The translations under genes and the position numbers were made by a program. This document shows positions 52,193-64,000 of a stretch of 64,000 nt of DNA, piece by piece (within the stretch, counting starts at the first letter, position 1; the number at the start of each line of letters is the position of its first letter). Origin of the DNA: Sipunculus nudus (taxonomy: Eukaryota; Annelida; Sipuncula; Golfingiida; Sipunculidae); the NCBI GenBank assembly GCA_026874595.1, contig CM049317.1:735108-799107 (forward strand), given 5' to 3'. The notes under the pieces are model-generated. The model did not search any database and was not told the DNA's origin. It saw only the letters and a program-made list of their open reading frames with translations.

Positions 52193-54061
52193 GTGGTACA
52201 CATAACCTGTCTCACAACCTCTGTCAGCATCCTAATGAAACTCTGTGGTATACATAACCTGCGTGTCACAACCTCCGTCAGCATCCTAATGAAACTGTGC
52301 GGTACACATGACCTGCGTGTCACAACCTCCGTCAGCATCCTAATGAAACTCTGTGGTACACATAACCTGTCTCACAACCTCTGTCAGCATCCTAATGAAA
52401 CTCTGTGGTATACATAACCTGCGTGTCACAACCTCCGTCAGCATCCTAATGAAACTGTGTGGTACACATAACCTGCGTGTCACAACCTCCGTCAGCATCT
52501 TAATGAAACTCTGTGGTACACATAACCTGCGTGTCACAACCTCCGTCAGCATCCTAATGAAACTGTGTGGTACACATAACCTGCGTGTCACAACCTCCGT
52601 CAGCATCCTAATGAAACTGTGTGGTACACATAATCTGCGTGTCACAACCTCCGTCAGCATCCTAATGAAACTCTGTGGTACACATAACCTGTCTCACAAC
52701 CTCTGTCAGCATCCTAATGAAACTCTGTGGTATACATAACCTGCGTGTCACAACCTCCGTCAGCATCCTAATGAAACGGTGCGGTACACATAACCTGCGT
52801 GTCACAACCTCAGTCACTGAGCATTCTAATGAAAATCTGTGTTACACATTACGTGTCTCACAACCTCTGTCAGCATCCTAATGAAACTCTGTGGTACACA
52901 TAACCTGCGTGTCACAATCTCCGTCAGCATCCTAATGAAAATCTGTGTTACACATTACGTGTCTCACAACCTCTGTCAGCATCCTAATGAAACTGTGTGG
53001 TACACATAACCTGCGTGTCACAACCTCCGTCAGCATCCTAATGAAACTGTGTGGTACACATAACCTGTGTGTCACAACCTCCGTCAGCATCCTAATGAAA
53101 CTCTGTGGTACACATAACCTGTCTCACAACTTCTGTCAGCATCCTAATGAAACTCTGTGGTATACATAACCTGCGTGTCACAACCTCCGTCAGCATCCTA
53201 ATGAAACTGTGCGGTACACATAACCTGCGTGTCACAACCTTCGTCAGCATCCTTATGAAAATCTGTGTTACACATTACGTGTCTCACAACCTCTGTCAGC
53301 ATCCTAATGAAACTGTGTGGTACACATAACCTGCGTGTCACAACCTCCGTCAGCATCCTAATGAAACTGTGTGGTACACATAACCTGCGTGTCACAACCT
53401 CCGTCAGCATCCTAATGAAACTCTGTGGTATACATAACCTGCGTGTCACAACCTCCGTCAGCATCCTAATGAAACTGTGCGGTACACATAACCTGCGTGT
53501 CACAACCTTCGTCAGCATCCTTATGAAAATCTGTGTTACACATTACGTGTCTCACAACCTCTGTCAGCATCCTAATGAAACTGTGTGGTACACATAACCT
53601 GCGTGTCACAACCTCCGTCAGCATCCTAATGAAACTGTGTGGTACACATAACCTGCGTGTCACAACCTCCGTCAGCATCCTAATGAAACTCTGTGGTACA
53701 CATAATCTGTCTCACAACCTCTGTCAGCATCCTAATGAAACTCTGTGGTATAAATAACCTGCGTGTCACAACCTCCGTCAGCATCCTAATGAAACTGTGC
53801 GGTACACATAACCTGCGTGTCACAACCTCCGTCACTGAGCATTCTAATGAAAATCTGTGTTACACATTACGTGTCTCACAACCTCTGTCAGCATCCTAAT
53901 GAAACTGTGTGGTACACATAACCTGCGTGTCACAATCTCCGTCAGCATCCTAATGAAAATCTGTGTTATACATTACGTGTCTCACAACCTCTGTCAGCAT
54001 CCTAATGAAACTCTGTGGTACACATAACCTGCGTGTCACAACCTCCGTCAGCATCCTAATG
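52193..54061 (+). repeat. Block with CCTTATG variants, copy 2
   Basis: Copy of 37,139-39,115 at offsets 15,054 and then 14,946 (two 54-bp monomers fewer). It keeps ACACATGACC, GAAACGGTGCGG, both CCTTATG units, GGTATAAATAACC and GTGTTATACATTAC. A new change, CATAATCTGTC, appears at 53,702. Confidence 0.75.
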
Positions 54062-57000
54062 AAACTGTGCGGTACACATAACCTGTCTCACAACCTCTGT
54101 CAGCATCCTAATGAAACTCTGTGGTATACATAACCTGCGTGTCACAACCTCCGTCAGCATCCTAATGAAACTGTGCGGTACACATAACCTGTCTCACAAC
54201 CTCCGTCAGCATCCTAATGAAACTCTGTGGTATACTTAACCTGCGTGTCACAACCTCCGTCAGCATCCTAATGAAACTCTGTGGTACACATAACCTGTCT
54301 CACAACCTCTGTCAGCATCCTAATGAAACTCTGTGGTATACATAACCTGCGTGTCACAACCTCCGTCAGCATCCTAATGAAACTGTGCGGTACACATAAC
54401 CTGTCTCACAACCTCCGTCAGCATCCTAATGAAACTCTGTGGTATACTTAACCTGCGTGTCACAACCTCCGTCAGCATCCTAATGAAACTCTGTGGTACA
54501 CATAACCTGTCTCACAACCTCTGTCAGCATCCTAATGAAACTCTGTGGTATACATAACCTGCGTGTCACAACCTCCGTCAGCATCCTAATGAAACTGTGC
54601 GGTACACATAACCTGTGTGTCACAACCTCCGTCAGCATCCTAATGAAACTGTGTGGTACACATAACCTGCGTGTCACAACCTCCGTCAGCATCCTAATGA
54701 AACTGTGTGGTACACATAACCTGTCTCACAACCTCTGTCAGCATCCTAATGAAACTCTGTGGTATACATAACCTGCGTGTCACAACCTCCGTCAGCATCC
54801 TAATGAAACTGTGCGGTACACATAACCTGTGTGTCACAACCTCCGTCAGCATCCTAATGAAACTGTGTGGTACACATAACCTGCGTGTCACAACCTCCGT
54901 CAGCATCCTAATGAAACTCTGTGGTACACATAACCTGTCTCACAACCTCTGTCAGCATCCTAATGAAACTCTGTGGTATACATAACCTTCGTGTCACAAC
55001 CTCTCTCAGCATCCTAATGAAACTGTGCGGTACACATAACCTGCGTGTCACAACCTCCGTCAGCATCCTAATGAAACTCTGTGGTACACATAACCTGTCT
55101 CACAACCTCTGTCAGCATCCTAATGAAACTCTGTGGTATACATAACCTGTGTGTCACAACCTCCGTCAGCATCCTGATGAAACTGTGTGGTAGACATAAC
55201 CTGCGTGTCACAACCTCCGTCAGCATCCTAATGAAACTGTGCGGTACACATAACCTGCGTGTCACAACCTCCGTCACTGAGCATTCTAATGAAAATCTGT
55301 GTTACACATTACGCGCTCACAACCTCTGTCAGCATCCTAATGAAACTCTGTGGTACACATAACCTGCGTGTCACAATCTCCGTCAGCATCCTAATGAAAA
55401 TCTGTGTTACACATTACGTGTCTCACAACCTCTGTCAGCATCCTAATGAAACTCTGTGGTACACATAACCTGCGTGTCACAACCTCCGTCAGCATCCTAA
55501 TGAAACTCTGTGGTACACATAACCTGCGTGTCACAACCTCCGACAGCATCCTAATGAAACTGTGTGGTACACATAACCTGCGTGTCACAACCTCCGTCAG
55601 CATCCTAATGAAACTCTGTGGTACACATAACCTGTCTCACAACCTCTGTCAGCATCCTAATGAAACTCTGTGGTATACATAACCTGCGTGTCACAACCTC
55701 CGTCAGCATCCTAATGAAACTGTGCGGTACACATAACCTGCGTGTCACAACCTCCGTCAGCATCCGAATGAAACTCTGTGGTACACATAACCTGCGTGTC
55801 ACAACCTCCGTCAGCATCCTAATGAAACTCTGTGGTACACATAACCTGTCTCACAACCTCTATCAGCATCCTAATGAAACTCTGTGGTATACATAACCTG
55901 CGTGTCACAATCTCCGTCAGCATCCTAATGAAACTCTGTGGTACACATAACCTGTCTCACAACCTCTGTCAGCATCCTAATGAAACTCTGTGGTATACAT
56001 AACCTGCGTGTCACAACCTCCGTCAGCATCCTAATGAAACTGTGCGGTACACATAACCTGTGTGTCACAACCTCCGTCAGCATCCTAATGAAACTGTGTG
56101 GTACACATAACCTGCGTGTCACAACCTCCGTCAGCATCCTAATGAAACTCTGTGGTACACATAACCTGTCTCACAACCTCTGTCAGCATCCTAATGAAAC
56201 TCTGTGGTATACATAACCTGCGTGTCACAACCTCCGTCAGCATCCTAATGAAACTGTGCGGTACACATAACCTGTGTGTCACAACCTCCGTCAGCATCCT
56301 AATGAAACTGTGTGGTACACATAACCTGCGTGTCACAACCTCCGTCAGCATCCTAATGAAACTCTGTGGTACACATAACCTGTCTCACAACCTCTGTCAG
56401 CATCCTAATGAAACTCTGTGGTATACATAACCTGCGTGTCACAACCTCTCTCAGCATCCTAATGAAACTGTGCGGTACACATAACCTGCGTGTCACAACC
56501 TCCGTCAGCATCCTAATGAAACTCTGTGGTACACATAACCTGTCTCACAACCTCTGTCAGCATCCTAATGAAACTCTGTGGTATACATAACCTGTGTGTC
56601 ACAACCTCCGTCAGCATCCTGATGAAACTGTGTGGTAGACATAACCTGCGTGTCACAACCTCCGTCAGCATCCTAATGAAACTGTGCGGTACACATAACC
56701 TGCGTGTCACAACCTCCGTCACTGAGCATTCTAATGAAAATCTGTGTTACACATTACGCGCTCACAACCTCTGTCAGCATCCTAATGAAACTCTGTGGTA
56801 CACATTACCTGCGTGTCACAATCTCCGTCAGCATCCTAATGAAAATCTGTGTTACACATTACGTGTCTCACAACCTCTGTCAGCATCCTAATGAAACTCT
56901 GTGGTACACATAACCTGCGTGTCACAACCTCCGTCAGCATCCTAATGAAACTCTGTGGTACACATAACCTGCGTGTCACAACCTCCGACAGCATCCTAAT

Positions 57001-57921
57001 GAAACTGTGTGGTACACATAACCTGCGTGTCACAACCTCCGTCAGCATCCTAATGAAACTCTGTGGTACACATAACCTGTCTCACAACCTCTGTCAGCAT
57101 CCTAATGAAACTCTGTGGTATACATAACCTGCGTGTCACAACCTCCGTCAGCATCCTAATGAAACTGTGCGGTACACATAACCTGCGTGTCACAACCTCC
57201 GTCAGCATCCGAATGAAACTCTGTGGTACACATAACCTGCGTGTCACAACCTCCGTCAGCATCCTAATGAAACTCTGTGGTACACATAACCTGTCTCACA
57301 ACCTCTATCAGCATCCTAATGAAACTCTGTGGTATACATAACCTGCGTGTCACAACCTCCGTCAGCATCCTAATGAAACTGTGTGGTACACATAACCTGC
57401 GTGTCACAACCTCCGTCAGCATCCGAATGAAACTCTGTGGTACACATAACCTGCGTGTCACAACCTCCGTCAGCATCCTAATGAAACTGTGTGGTACACA
57501 TAACCTGCGTGTCACAGCCTCCGTCAGCATCCTAATGAAACTGTGTGGTACACATAACCTGCGTGTCACAACCTCAGTCAGCATCCTAATGAAACTCTGT
57601 GGTACACATAACCTGTCTCACAACCTCTGTCAGCATCCTAATGAAACTCTGTGGTATACATAACCTGCGTGTCACAACCTCCGTCAGCATCCTAATGAAA
57701 CTGTGTGGTACACATAACCTGCGTGTCACAACCTCTGTCACTGAGCATTCTAATGAAAATCTGTGTTACACATTACCTGTCTCACAACCTCTGTCAGCAT
57801 CCTAATGAAACTCTGTGGTACACATAACCTGCGTGTCACAATCTCCGTCAGCATCCTAATGAAAATCTGTGTTACACATTACGTGTCTCACAACCTCTGT
57901 CAGCATCCTAATGAAACTCTG
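53640..57921 (+). repeat. 4,282-bp tandem repeat, copy 1
   Basis: First of two almost identical 4,282-bp blocks. It joins the tail of super-repeat copy 2 (CATAATCTGTC 53,702; GGTATAAATAACC) to a segment matching 44.97-48.2 kb at offset 9,526, including the 1,445-bp internal duplication. Recent private variants such as ATAACCTTCGTG (54,983) and CACAGCCTCCG (57,515) are shared with copy 2. Confidence 0.85.
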
Positions 57922-60900
57922 TGGTACACATAACCTGCGTGTCACAACCTCCGTCAGCATCCTAATGAAACTCTGTGGTACACATAATCTGTCTCACAAC
58001 CTCTGTCAGCATCCTAATGAAACTCTGTGGTATAAATAACCTGCGTGTCACAACCTCCGTCAGCATCCTAATGAAACTGTGCGGTACACATAACCTGCGT
58101 GTCACAACCTCCGTCACTGAGCATTCTAATGAAAATCTGTGTTACACATTACGTGTCTCACAACCTCTGTCAGCATCCTAATGAAACTGTGTGGTACACA
58201 TAACCTGCGTGTCACAATCTCCGTCAGCATCCTAATGAAAATCTGTGTTATACATTACGTGTCTCACAACCTCTGTCAGCATCCTAATGAAACTCTGTGG
58301 TACACATAACCTGCGTGTCACAACCTCCGTCAGCATCCTAATGAAACTGTGCGGTACACATAACCTGTCTCACAACCTCTGTCAGCATCCTAATGAAACT
58401 CTGTGGTATACATAACCTGCGTGTCACAACCTCCGTCAGCATCCTAATGAAACTGTGCGGTACACATAACCTGTCTCACAACCTCCGTCAGCATCCTAAT
58501 GAAACTCTGTGGTATACTTAACCTGCGTGTCACAACCTCCGTCAGCATCCTAATGAAACTCTGTGGTACACATAACCTGTCTCACAACCTCTGTCAGCAT
58601 CCTAATGAAACTCTGTGGTATACATAACCTGCGTGTCACAACCTCCGTCAGCATCCTAATGAAACTGTGCGGTACACATAACCTGTCTCACAACCTCCGT
58701 CAGCATCCTAATGAAACTCTGTGGTATACTTAACCTGCGTGTCACAACCTCCGTCAGCATCCTAATGAAACTCTGTGGTACACATAACCTGTCTCACAAC
58801 CTCTGTCAGCATCCTAATGAAACTCTGTGGTATACATAACCTGCGTGTCACAACCTCCGTCAGCATCCTAATGAAACTGTGCGGTACACATAACCTGTGT
58901 GTCACAACCTCCGTCAGCATCCTAATGAAACTGTGTGGTACACATAACCTGCGTGTCACAACCTCCGTCAGCATCCTAATGAAACTGTGTGGTACACATA
59001 ACCTGTCTCACAACCTCTGTCAGCATCCTAATGAAACTCTGTGGTATACATAACCTGCGTGTCACAACCTCCGTCAGCATCCTAATGAAACTGTGCGGTA
59101 CACATAACCTGTGTGTCACAACCTCCGTCAGCATCCTAATGAAACTGTGTGGTACACATAACCTGCGTGTCACAACCTCCGTCAGCATCCTAATGAAACT
59201 CTGTGGTACACATAACCTGTCTCACAACCTCTGTCAGCATCCTAATGAAACTCTGTGGTATACATAACCTTCGTGTCACAACCTCTCTCAGCATCCTAAT
59301 GAAACTGTGCGGTACACATAACCTGCGTGTCACAACCTCCGTCAGCATCCTAATGAAACTCTGTGGTACACATAACCTGTCTCACAACCTCTGTCAGCAT
59401 CCTAATGAAACTCTGTGGTATACATAACCTGTGTGTCACAACCTCCGTCAGCATCCTGATGAAACTGTGTGGTAGACATAACCTGCGTGTCACAACCTCC
59501 GTCAGCATCCTAATGAAACTGTGCGGTACACATAACCTGCGTGTCACAACCTCCGTCACTGAGCATTCTAATGAAAATCTGTGTTACACATTACGCGCTC
59601 ACAACCTCTGTCAGCATCCTAATGAAACTCTGTGGTACACATAACCTGCGTGTCACAATCTCCGTCAGCATCCTAATGAAAATCTGTGTTACACATTACG
59701 TGTCTCACAACCTCTGTCAGCATCCTAATGAAACTCTGTGGTACACATAACCTGCGTGTCACAACCTCCGTCAGCATCCTAATGAAACTCTGTGGTACAC
59801 ATAACCTGCGTGTCACAACCTCCGACAGCATCCTAATGAAACTGTGTGGTACACATAACCTGCGTGTCACAACCTCCGTCAGCATCCTAATGAAACTCTG
59901 TGGTACACATAACCTGTCTCACAACCTCTGTCAGCATCCTAATGAAACTCTGTGGTATACATAACCTGCGTGTCACAACCTCCGTCAGCATCCTAATGAA
60001 ACTGTGCGGTACACATAACCTGCGTGTCACAACCTCCGTCAGCATCCGAATGAAACTCTGTGGTACACATAACCTGCGTGTCACAACCTCCGTCAGCATC
60101 CTAATGAAACTCTGTGGTACACATAACCTGTCTCACAACCTCTATCAGCATCCTAATGAAACTCTGTGGTATACATAACCTGCGTGTCACAATCTCCGTC
60201 AGCATCCTAATGAAACTCTGTGGTACACATAACCTGTCTCACAACCTCTGTCAGCATCCTAATGAAACTCTGTGGTATACATAACCTGCGTGTCACAACC
60301 TCCGTCAGCATCCTAATGAAACTGTGCGGTACACATAACCTGTGTGTCACAACCTCCGTCAGCATCCTAATGAAACTGTGTGGTACACATAACCTGCGTG
60401 TCACAACCTCCGTCAGCATCCTAATGAAACTCTGTGGTACACATAACCTGTCTCACAACCTCTGTCAGCATCCTAATGAAACTCTGTGGTATACATAACC
60501 TGCGTGTCACAACCTCCGTCAGCATCCTAATGAAACTGTGCGGTACACATAACCTGTGTGTCACAACCTCCGTCAGCATCCTAATGAAACTGTGTGGTAC
60601 ACATAACCTGCGTGTCACAACCTCCGTCAGCATCCTAATGAAACTCTGTGGTACACATAACCTGTCTCACAACCTCTGTCAGCATCCTAATGAAACTCTG
60701 TGGTATACATAACCTGCGTGTCACAACCTCTCTCAGCATCCTAATGAAACTGTGCGGTACACATAACCTGCGTGTCACAACCTCCGTCAGCATCCTAATG
60801 AAACTCTGTGGTACACATAACCTGTCTCACAACCTCTGTCAGCATCCTAATGAAACTCTGTGGTATACATAACCTGTGTGTCACAACCTCCGTCAGCATC

Positions 60901-62203
60901 CTGATGAAACTGTGTGGTAGACATAACCTGCGTGTCACAACCTCCGTCAGCATCCTAATGAAACTGTGCGGTACACATAACCTGCGTGTCACAACCTCCG
61001 TCACTGAGCATTCTAATGAAAATCTGTGTTACACATTACGCGCTCACAACCTCTGTCAGCATCCTAATGAAACTCTGTGGTACACATTACCTGCGTGTCA
61101 CAATCTCCGTCAGCATCCTAATGAAAATCTGTGTTACACATTACGTGTCTCACAACCTCTGTCAGCATCCTAATGAAACTCTGTGGTACACATAACCTGC
61201 GTGTCACAACCTCCGTCAGCATCCTAATGAAACTCTGTGGTACACATAACCTGCGTGTCACAACCTCCGACAGCATCCTAATGAAACTGTGTGGTACACA
61301 TAACCTGCGTGTCACAACCTCCGTCAGCATCCTAATGAAACTCTGTGGTACACATAACCTGTCTCACAACCTCTGTCAGCATCCTAATGAAACTCTGTGG
61401 TATACATAACCTGCGTGTCACAACCTCCGTCAGCATCCTAATGAAACTGTGCGGTACACATAACCTGCGTGTCACAACCTCCGTCAGCATCCGAATGAAA
61501 CTCTGTGGTACACATAACCTGCGTGTCACAACCTCCGTCAGCATCCTAATGAAACTCTGTGGTACACATAACCTGTCTCACAACCTCTATCAGCATCCTA
61601 ATGAAACTCTGTGGTATACATAACCTGCGTGTCACAACCTCCGTCAGCATCCTAATGAAACTGTGTGGTACACATAACCTGCGTGTCACAACCTCCGTCA
61701 GCATCCGAATGAAACTCTGTGGTACACATAACCTGCGTGTCACAACCTCCGTCAGCATCCTAATGAAACTGTGTGGTACACATAACCTGCGTGTCACAGC
61801 CTCCGTCAGCATCCTAATGAAACTGTGTGGTACACATAACCTGCGTGTCACAACCTCAGTCAGCATCCTAATGAAACTCTGTGGTACACATAACCTGTCT
61901 CACAACCTCTGTCAGCATCCTAATGAAACTCTGTGGTATACATAACCTGCGTGTCACAACCTCCGTCAGCATCCTAATGAAACTGTGTGGTACACATAAC
62001 CTGCGTGTCACAACCTCTGTCACTGAGCATTCTAATGAAAATCTGTGTTACACATTACCTGTCTCACAACCTCTGTCAGCATCCTAATGAAACTCTGTGG
62101 TACACATAACCTGCGTGTCACAATCTCCGTCAGCATCCTAATGAAAATCTGTGTTACACATTACGTGTCTCACAACCTCTGTCAGCATCCTAATGAAACT
62201 CTG
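57922..62203 (+). repeat. 4,282-bp tandem repeat, copy 2
   Basis: Follows copy 1 at exactly 4,282 bp. I saw no difference at the markers I compared: CATAATCTGTC 57,984; ATAACCTTCGTG 59,265; GGTAGACATAAC 59,472 and 60,916; ACACATTACCTG 61,083; CACAGCCTCCG 61,797. The match continues to about 62,250, where GAAACTG replaces GAAACTC. Confidence 0.85.
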
Positions 62204-63759
62204 TGGTACACATAACCTGCGTGTCACAACCTCCGTCAGCATCCTAATGAAACTGTGTGGTACACATAACCTGCGTGTCACAACCTCTGTCAGCATCCGA
62301 ATGAAACTGTGTGGTACACATAACCTGCGTGTCACAACCTCCGTCAGCATCCTAATGAAACTCTGTGGTACACATAACCTGTCTCACAACCTCAGTCAGC
62401 ATCCTAATGAAACTCTGTGGTATACATAACCTGCGTGTCACAACCTCCGTCAGCATCCTAATGAAACTGTGCGGTACACATAACCTGCGTGTCACAACCT
62501 CCGTCACTGAGCATTCTAATGAAAATCTGTGTTACACATTACGCGCTCACAACCTCTGTCAGCATCCTAATGAAACTCTGTGGTACACATAACCTGCGTG
62601 TCACAATCTCCGTCAGCATCCTAATGAAAATCTGTGTTACACATTACGTGTCTCACAACTTCTGTCAGCATCCTAATGAAACTCTGTGGTACACATAACC
62701 TGCGTGTCACAACCTCCGTCAGCATCCTAATGAAACTCTGTGGTACACATAAGCTGCGTGTCACAACCTCCGACAGCATCCTAATGAAACTCTGTGGTAC
62801 ACATAACCTGCGTGTCACAACCTCAGTCAGCATCCTAATGAAACTCTGTGGTACACATAACCTGTCTCACAACCTCTGTCAGCATCCTAATGAAACTCTG
62901 TGGTATACATAACCTGCGTGTCACAACCTCCGTCAGCATCCTAATGAAACTGTGTGGTACACATAACCTGCGTGTCACAACCTCTGTCACTGAGCATTCT
63001 AATGAAAATCTGTGTTACACATTACCTGTCTCACAACCTCTGTCAGCATCCTAATGAAACTCTGTGGTACACATAACCTGCGTGTCACAATCTCCGTCAG
63101 CATCCTAATGAAAATCTGTGTTACACATTACGTGTCTCACAACCTCTGTCAGCATCCTAATGAAACTCTGTGGTACACATAACCTGCGTGTCACAACCTC
63201 CGTCAGCATCCTAATGAAACTGTGTGGTACACATAACCTGCGTGTCACAACCTCTGTCAGCATCCGAATGAAACTGTGTGGTACACATAACCTGCGTGTC
63301 ACAACCTCCGTCAGCATCCTAATGAAACTCTGTGGTACACATAACCTGTCTCACAACCTCAGTCAGCATCCTAATGAAACTCTGTGGTATACATAACCTG
63401 CGTGTCACAACCTCCGTCAGCATCCTAATGAAACTGTGCGGTACACATAACCTGCGTGTCACAACCTCCGTCACTGAGCATTCTAATGAAAATCTGTGTT
63501 ACACATTACGCGCTCACAACCTCTGTCAGCATCCTAATGAAACTCTGTGGTACACATAACCTGCGTGTCACAATCTCCGTCAGCATCCTAATGAAAATCT
63601 GTGTTACACATTACGTGTCTCACAACTTCTGTCAGCATCCTAATGAAACTCTGTGGTACACATAACCTGCGTGTCACAACCTCCGTCAGCATCCTAATGA
63701 AACTCTGTGGTACACATAAGCTGCGTGTCACAACCTCCGACAGCATCCTAATGAAACTG
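61826..63759 (+). repeat. 967-bp tandem duplication, second occurrence
   Basis: About 61,826-62,792 is repeated from 62,793. CCTCAGTCAGC at 61,854 and 62,821 and CCTCTGTCACTG at 62,007 and 62,974 are 967 bp apart. The boundaries lie about 160 bp left of those of the 28.7-30.7 kb pair when the two regions are aligned at offset 33,253. Left boundary: GTGTGG at 61,826, CTCTGTGG at 62,791. Confidence 0.7.
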
Positions 63760-64000
63760 TGTGGTACACATAACCTGCGTGTCACAACCTCCGTCAGCAT
63801 CCTAATGAAACTCTGTGGTACACATAACCTGTCTCACAACCTCTGTCAGCATCCTAATGAAACTCTGTGGTATACATAACCTGCGTGTCACAACCTCCGT
63901 CAGCATCCTAATGAAACTGTGCGGTACACATAACCTGTCTCACAACCTCTGTCAGCATCCTAATGAAACTCTGTGGTATACATAACCTGCGTGTCACAAC
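63760..64000 (+). repeat. Array continues to window end
   Basis: The last 241 bases are regular A, B and Q units and a GTGCGG B-type unit, resembling 29.55-29.7 and 41.4-41.65 kb. No boundary is visible, so the array extends beyond the window. Confidence 0.85.

Larger units (their letters stand above)
39390..54061 (+). repeat. About 14.7-kb super-repeat, copy 2
   Basis: Begins close to where copy 1 ends and follows the same order. Relative to copy 1 it lost or never had one 967-bp unit (29.7-30.66 kb) and one 2,621-bp unit (34.5-36.9 kb), and gained a 1,445-bp tandem duplication and a 47.75-49.4 kb segment resembling 43.1-44.7 kb. Confidence 0.6.
561..64000 (+). repeat. 54-bp satellite DNA array, about 1,190 monomers
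   Basis: Every base from 561 to the window end belongs to one head-to-tail tandem repeat; I found no gene, insertion or inversion in it. The reference unit is 54 bp: it starts CACAACCTCCGTCAGCAT, continues CCTAATGAAACT, then GTGTGGTACACA, and ends TAACCTGCGTGT. Length classes are 54 (A, Q, R), 52 (B ending CTGTCT; C ending ACGTGTCT) and 56 or 55 bp (D). One frame on each strand is stop-free through 54-bp units, giving repeating peptides of 18 residues (plus TTSVSILMKLCGTHNLRV; minus MLTEVVTRRLCVPHSFIR), but each 52- or 56-bp unit shifts the frame, so open frames end within about 165 codons. This is non-coding satellite. Whether it is centromeric, subtelomeric or interstitial cannot be told from sequence alone. 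Confidence 0.97.

Noticed and set aside
53640-62203. Treating the 4,282-bp pair as certain biological duplication
   Set aside because: Such identity in satellite DNA can come from assembly error. I report it as a feature of the given sequence but cannot exclude an artefact without reads.
561-64000. Hundreds of open frames of 60-164 codons on both strands
   Set aside because: They are the same 18-residue translation of the satellite. They overlap on opposite strands, end wherever a 52-, 55- or 56-bp unit shifts frame, and show no start-site context or codon pattern of a gene.
561-64000. CRISPR array
   Set aside because: Units are contiguous copies of one sequence with no unique spacers; the variable positions are shared class markers. 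No cas genes, and the setting is eukaryotic.
561-64000. Telomeric repeat or rDNA spacer array
   Set aside because: No TTAGGG-, TTAGG- or TTTAGGG-type runs and no rRNA-like sequence were seen; the 54-bp unit is unrelated in sequence.
591-64000. CENP-B box in the monomer
   Set aside because: No stretch resembles the TTCG-4-6 bp-CGGG core of the CENP-B box on either strand.

Overview
This window carries no convincing protein-coding gene. It is the edge and interior of a very large satellite-DNA array. Positions 561 to 64000 (about 63.4 kb, roughly 1,190 monomers if the mean is about 53.4 bp) are one uninterrupted head-to-tail tandem repeat of a 54-bp unit. The array runs off the right end. The first 560 bases are a complex boundary: degraded and inverted satellite pieces, a five-copy 18-bp minisatellite, and an insertion that looks like a tRNA-derived SINE with box A, box B, an A-rich tail and an imperfect 15-bp target-site duplication. 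A tRNA-derived SINE plus kilobase-scale higher-order satellite structure points to a eukaryote, most likely a metazoan. I cannot name the species.

Monomers read on the + strand start at CACAACCT. I use these class names. A is 54 bp, ends CTGCGTGT and has a GTGTGG or GTGCGG core. Q is 54 bp, starts CACAACCTCTG and usually carries GGTATAC. R is 54 bp and ends CTGTGTGT. B is 52 bp and ends CTGTCT. C is 52 bp and carries GAAAATC and TGTGTTACACA. D is C with a CTGA insertion (GTCACTGAGC), 56 or 55 bp, about 69 copies counted by eye. B units punctuate runs of 54-bp units, so distances between successive B units take values of 52+54n (106, 160, 214, 268, 322, 376, 430).

Layout. 1-560: boundary and SINE. 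561-1446: simple, somewhat degenerate C/54-bp dimers of 106 bp. About 1.45-11.6 kb: B-punctuated multimers with only the GTGTCT-ending D type, containing a 1,984-bp duplication and a 3.9-3.6 kb duplication. About 11.6-22 kb: two new D subtypes appear, and blocks are reused at offsets of 4,833, 7,677, 4,671 and 5,254 bp. 22.1-29.6 kb: three copies of a 2,310-bp higher-order repeat, the third set off by a 536-bp insert. About 24.7-39.1 kb is copied colinearly to about 39.4-54.06 kb, an approximately 14.7-kb super-repeat with internal gains and losses. About 53.64-62.2 kb: a nearly perfect tandem pair of 4,282 bp. 61.8-63.8 kb: a 967-bp tandem pair, a length also seen at 28.7-30.7 kb.

The pattern fits repeated unequal exchange or amplification inside the array, with simpler and more degenerate repeats at the edge and longer, more identical blocks inward. 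Small open frames exist on both strands because 54 is a multiple of 3 and one frame per strand lacks stops. I regard them as non-coding. Block boundaries were read by eye from shared variant positions and are accurate to about one monomer unless stated.
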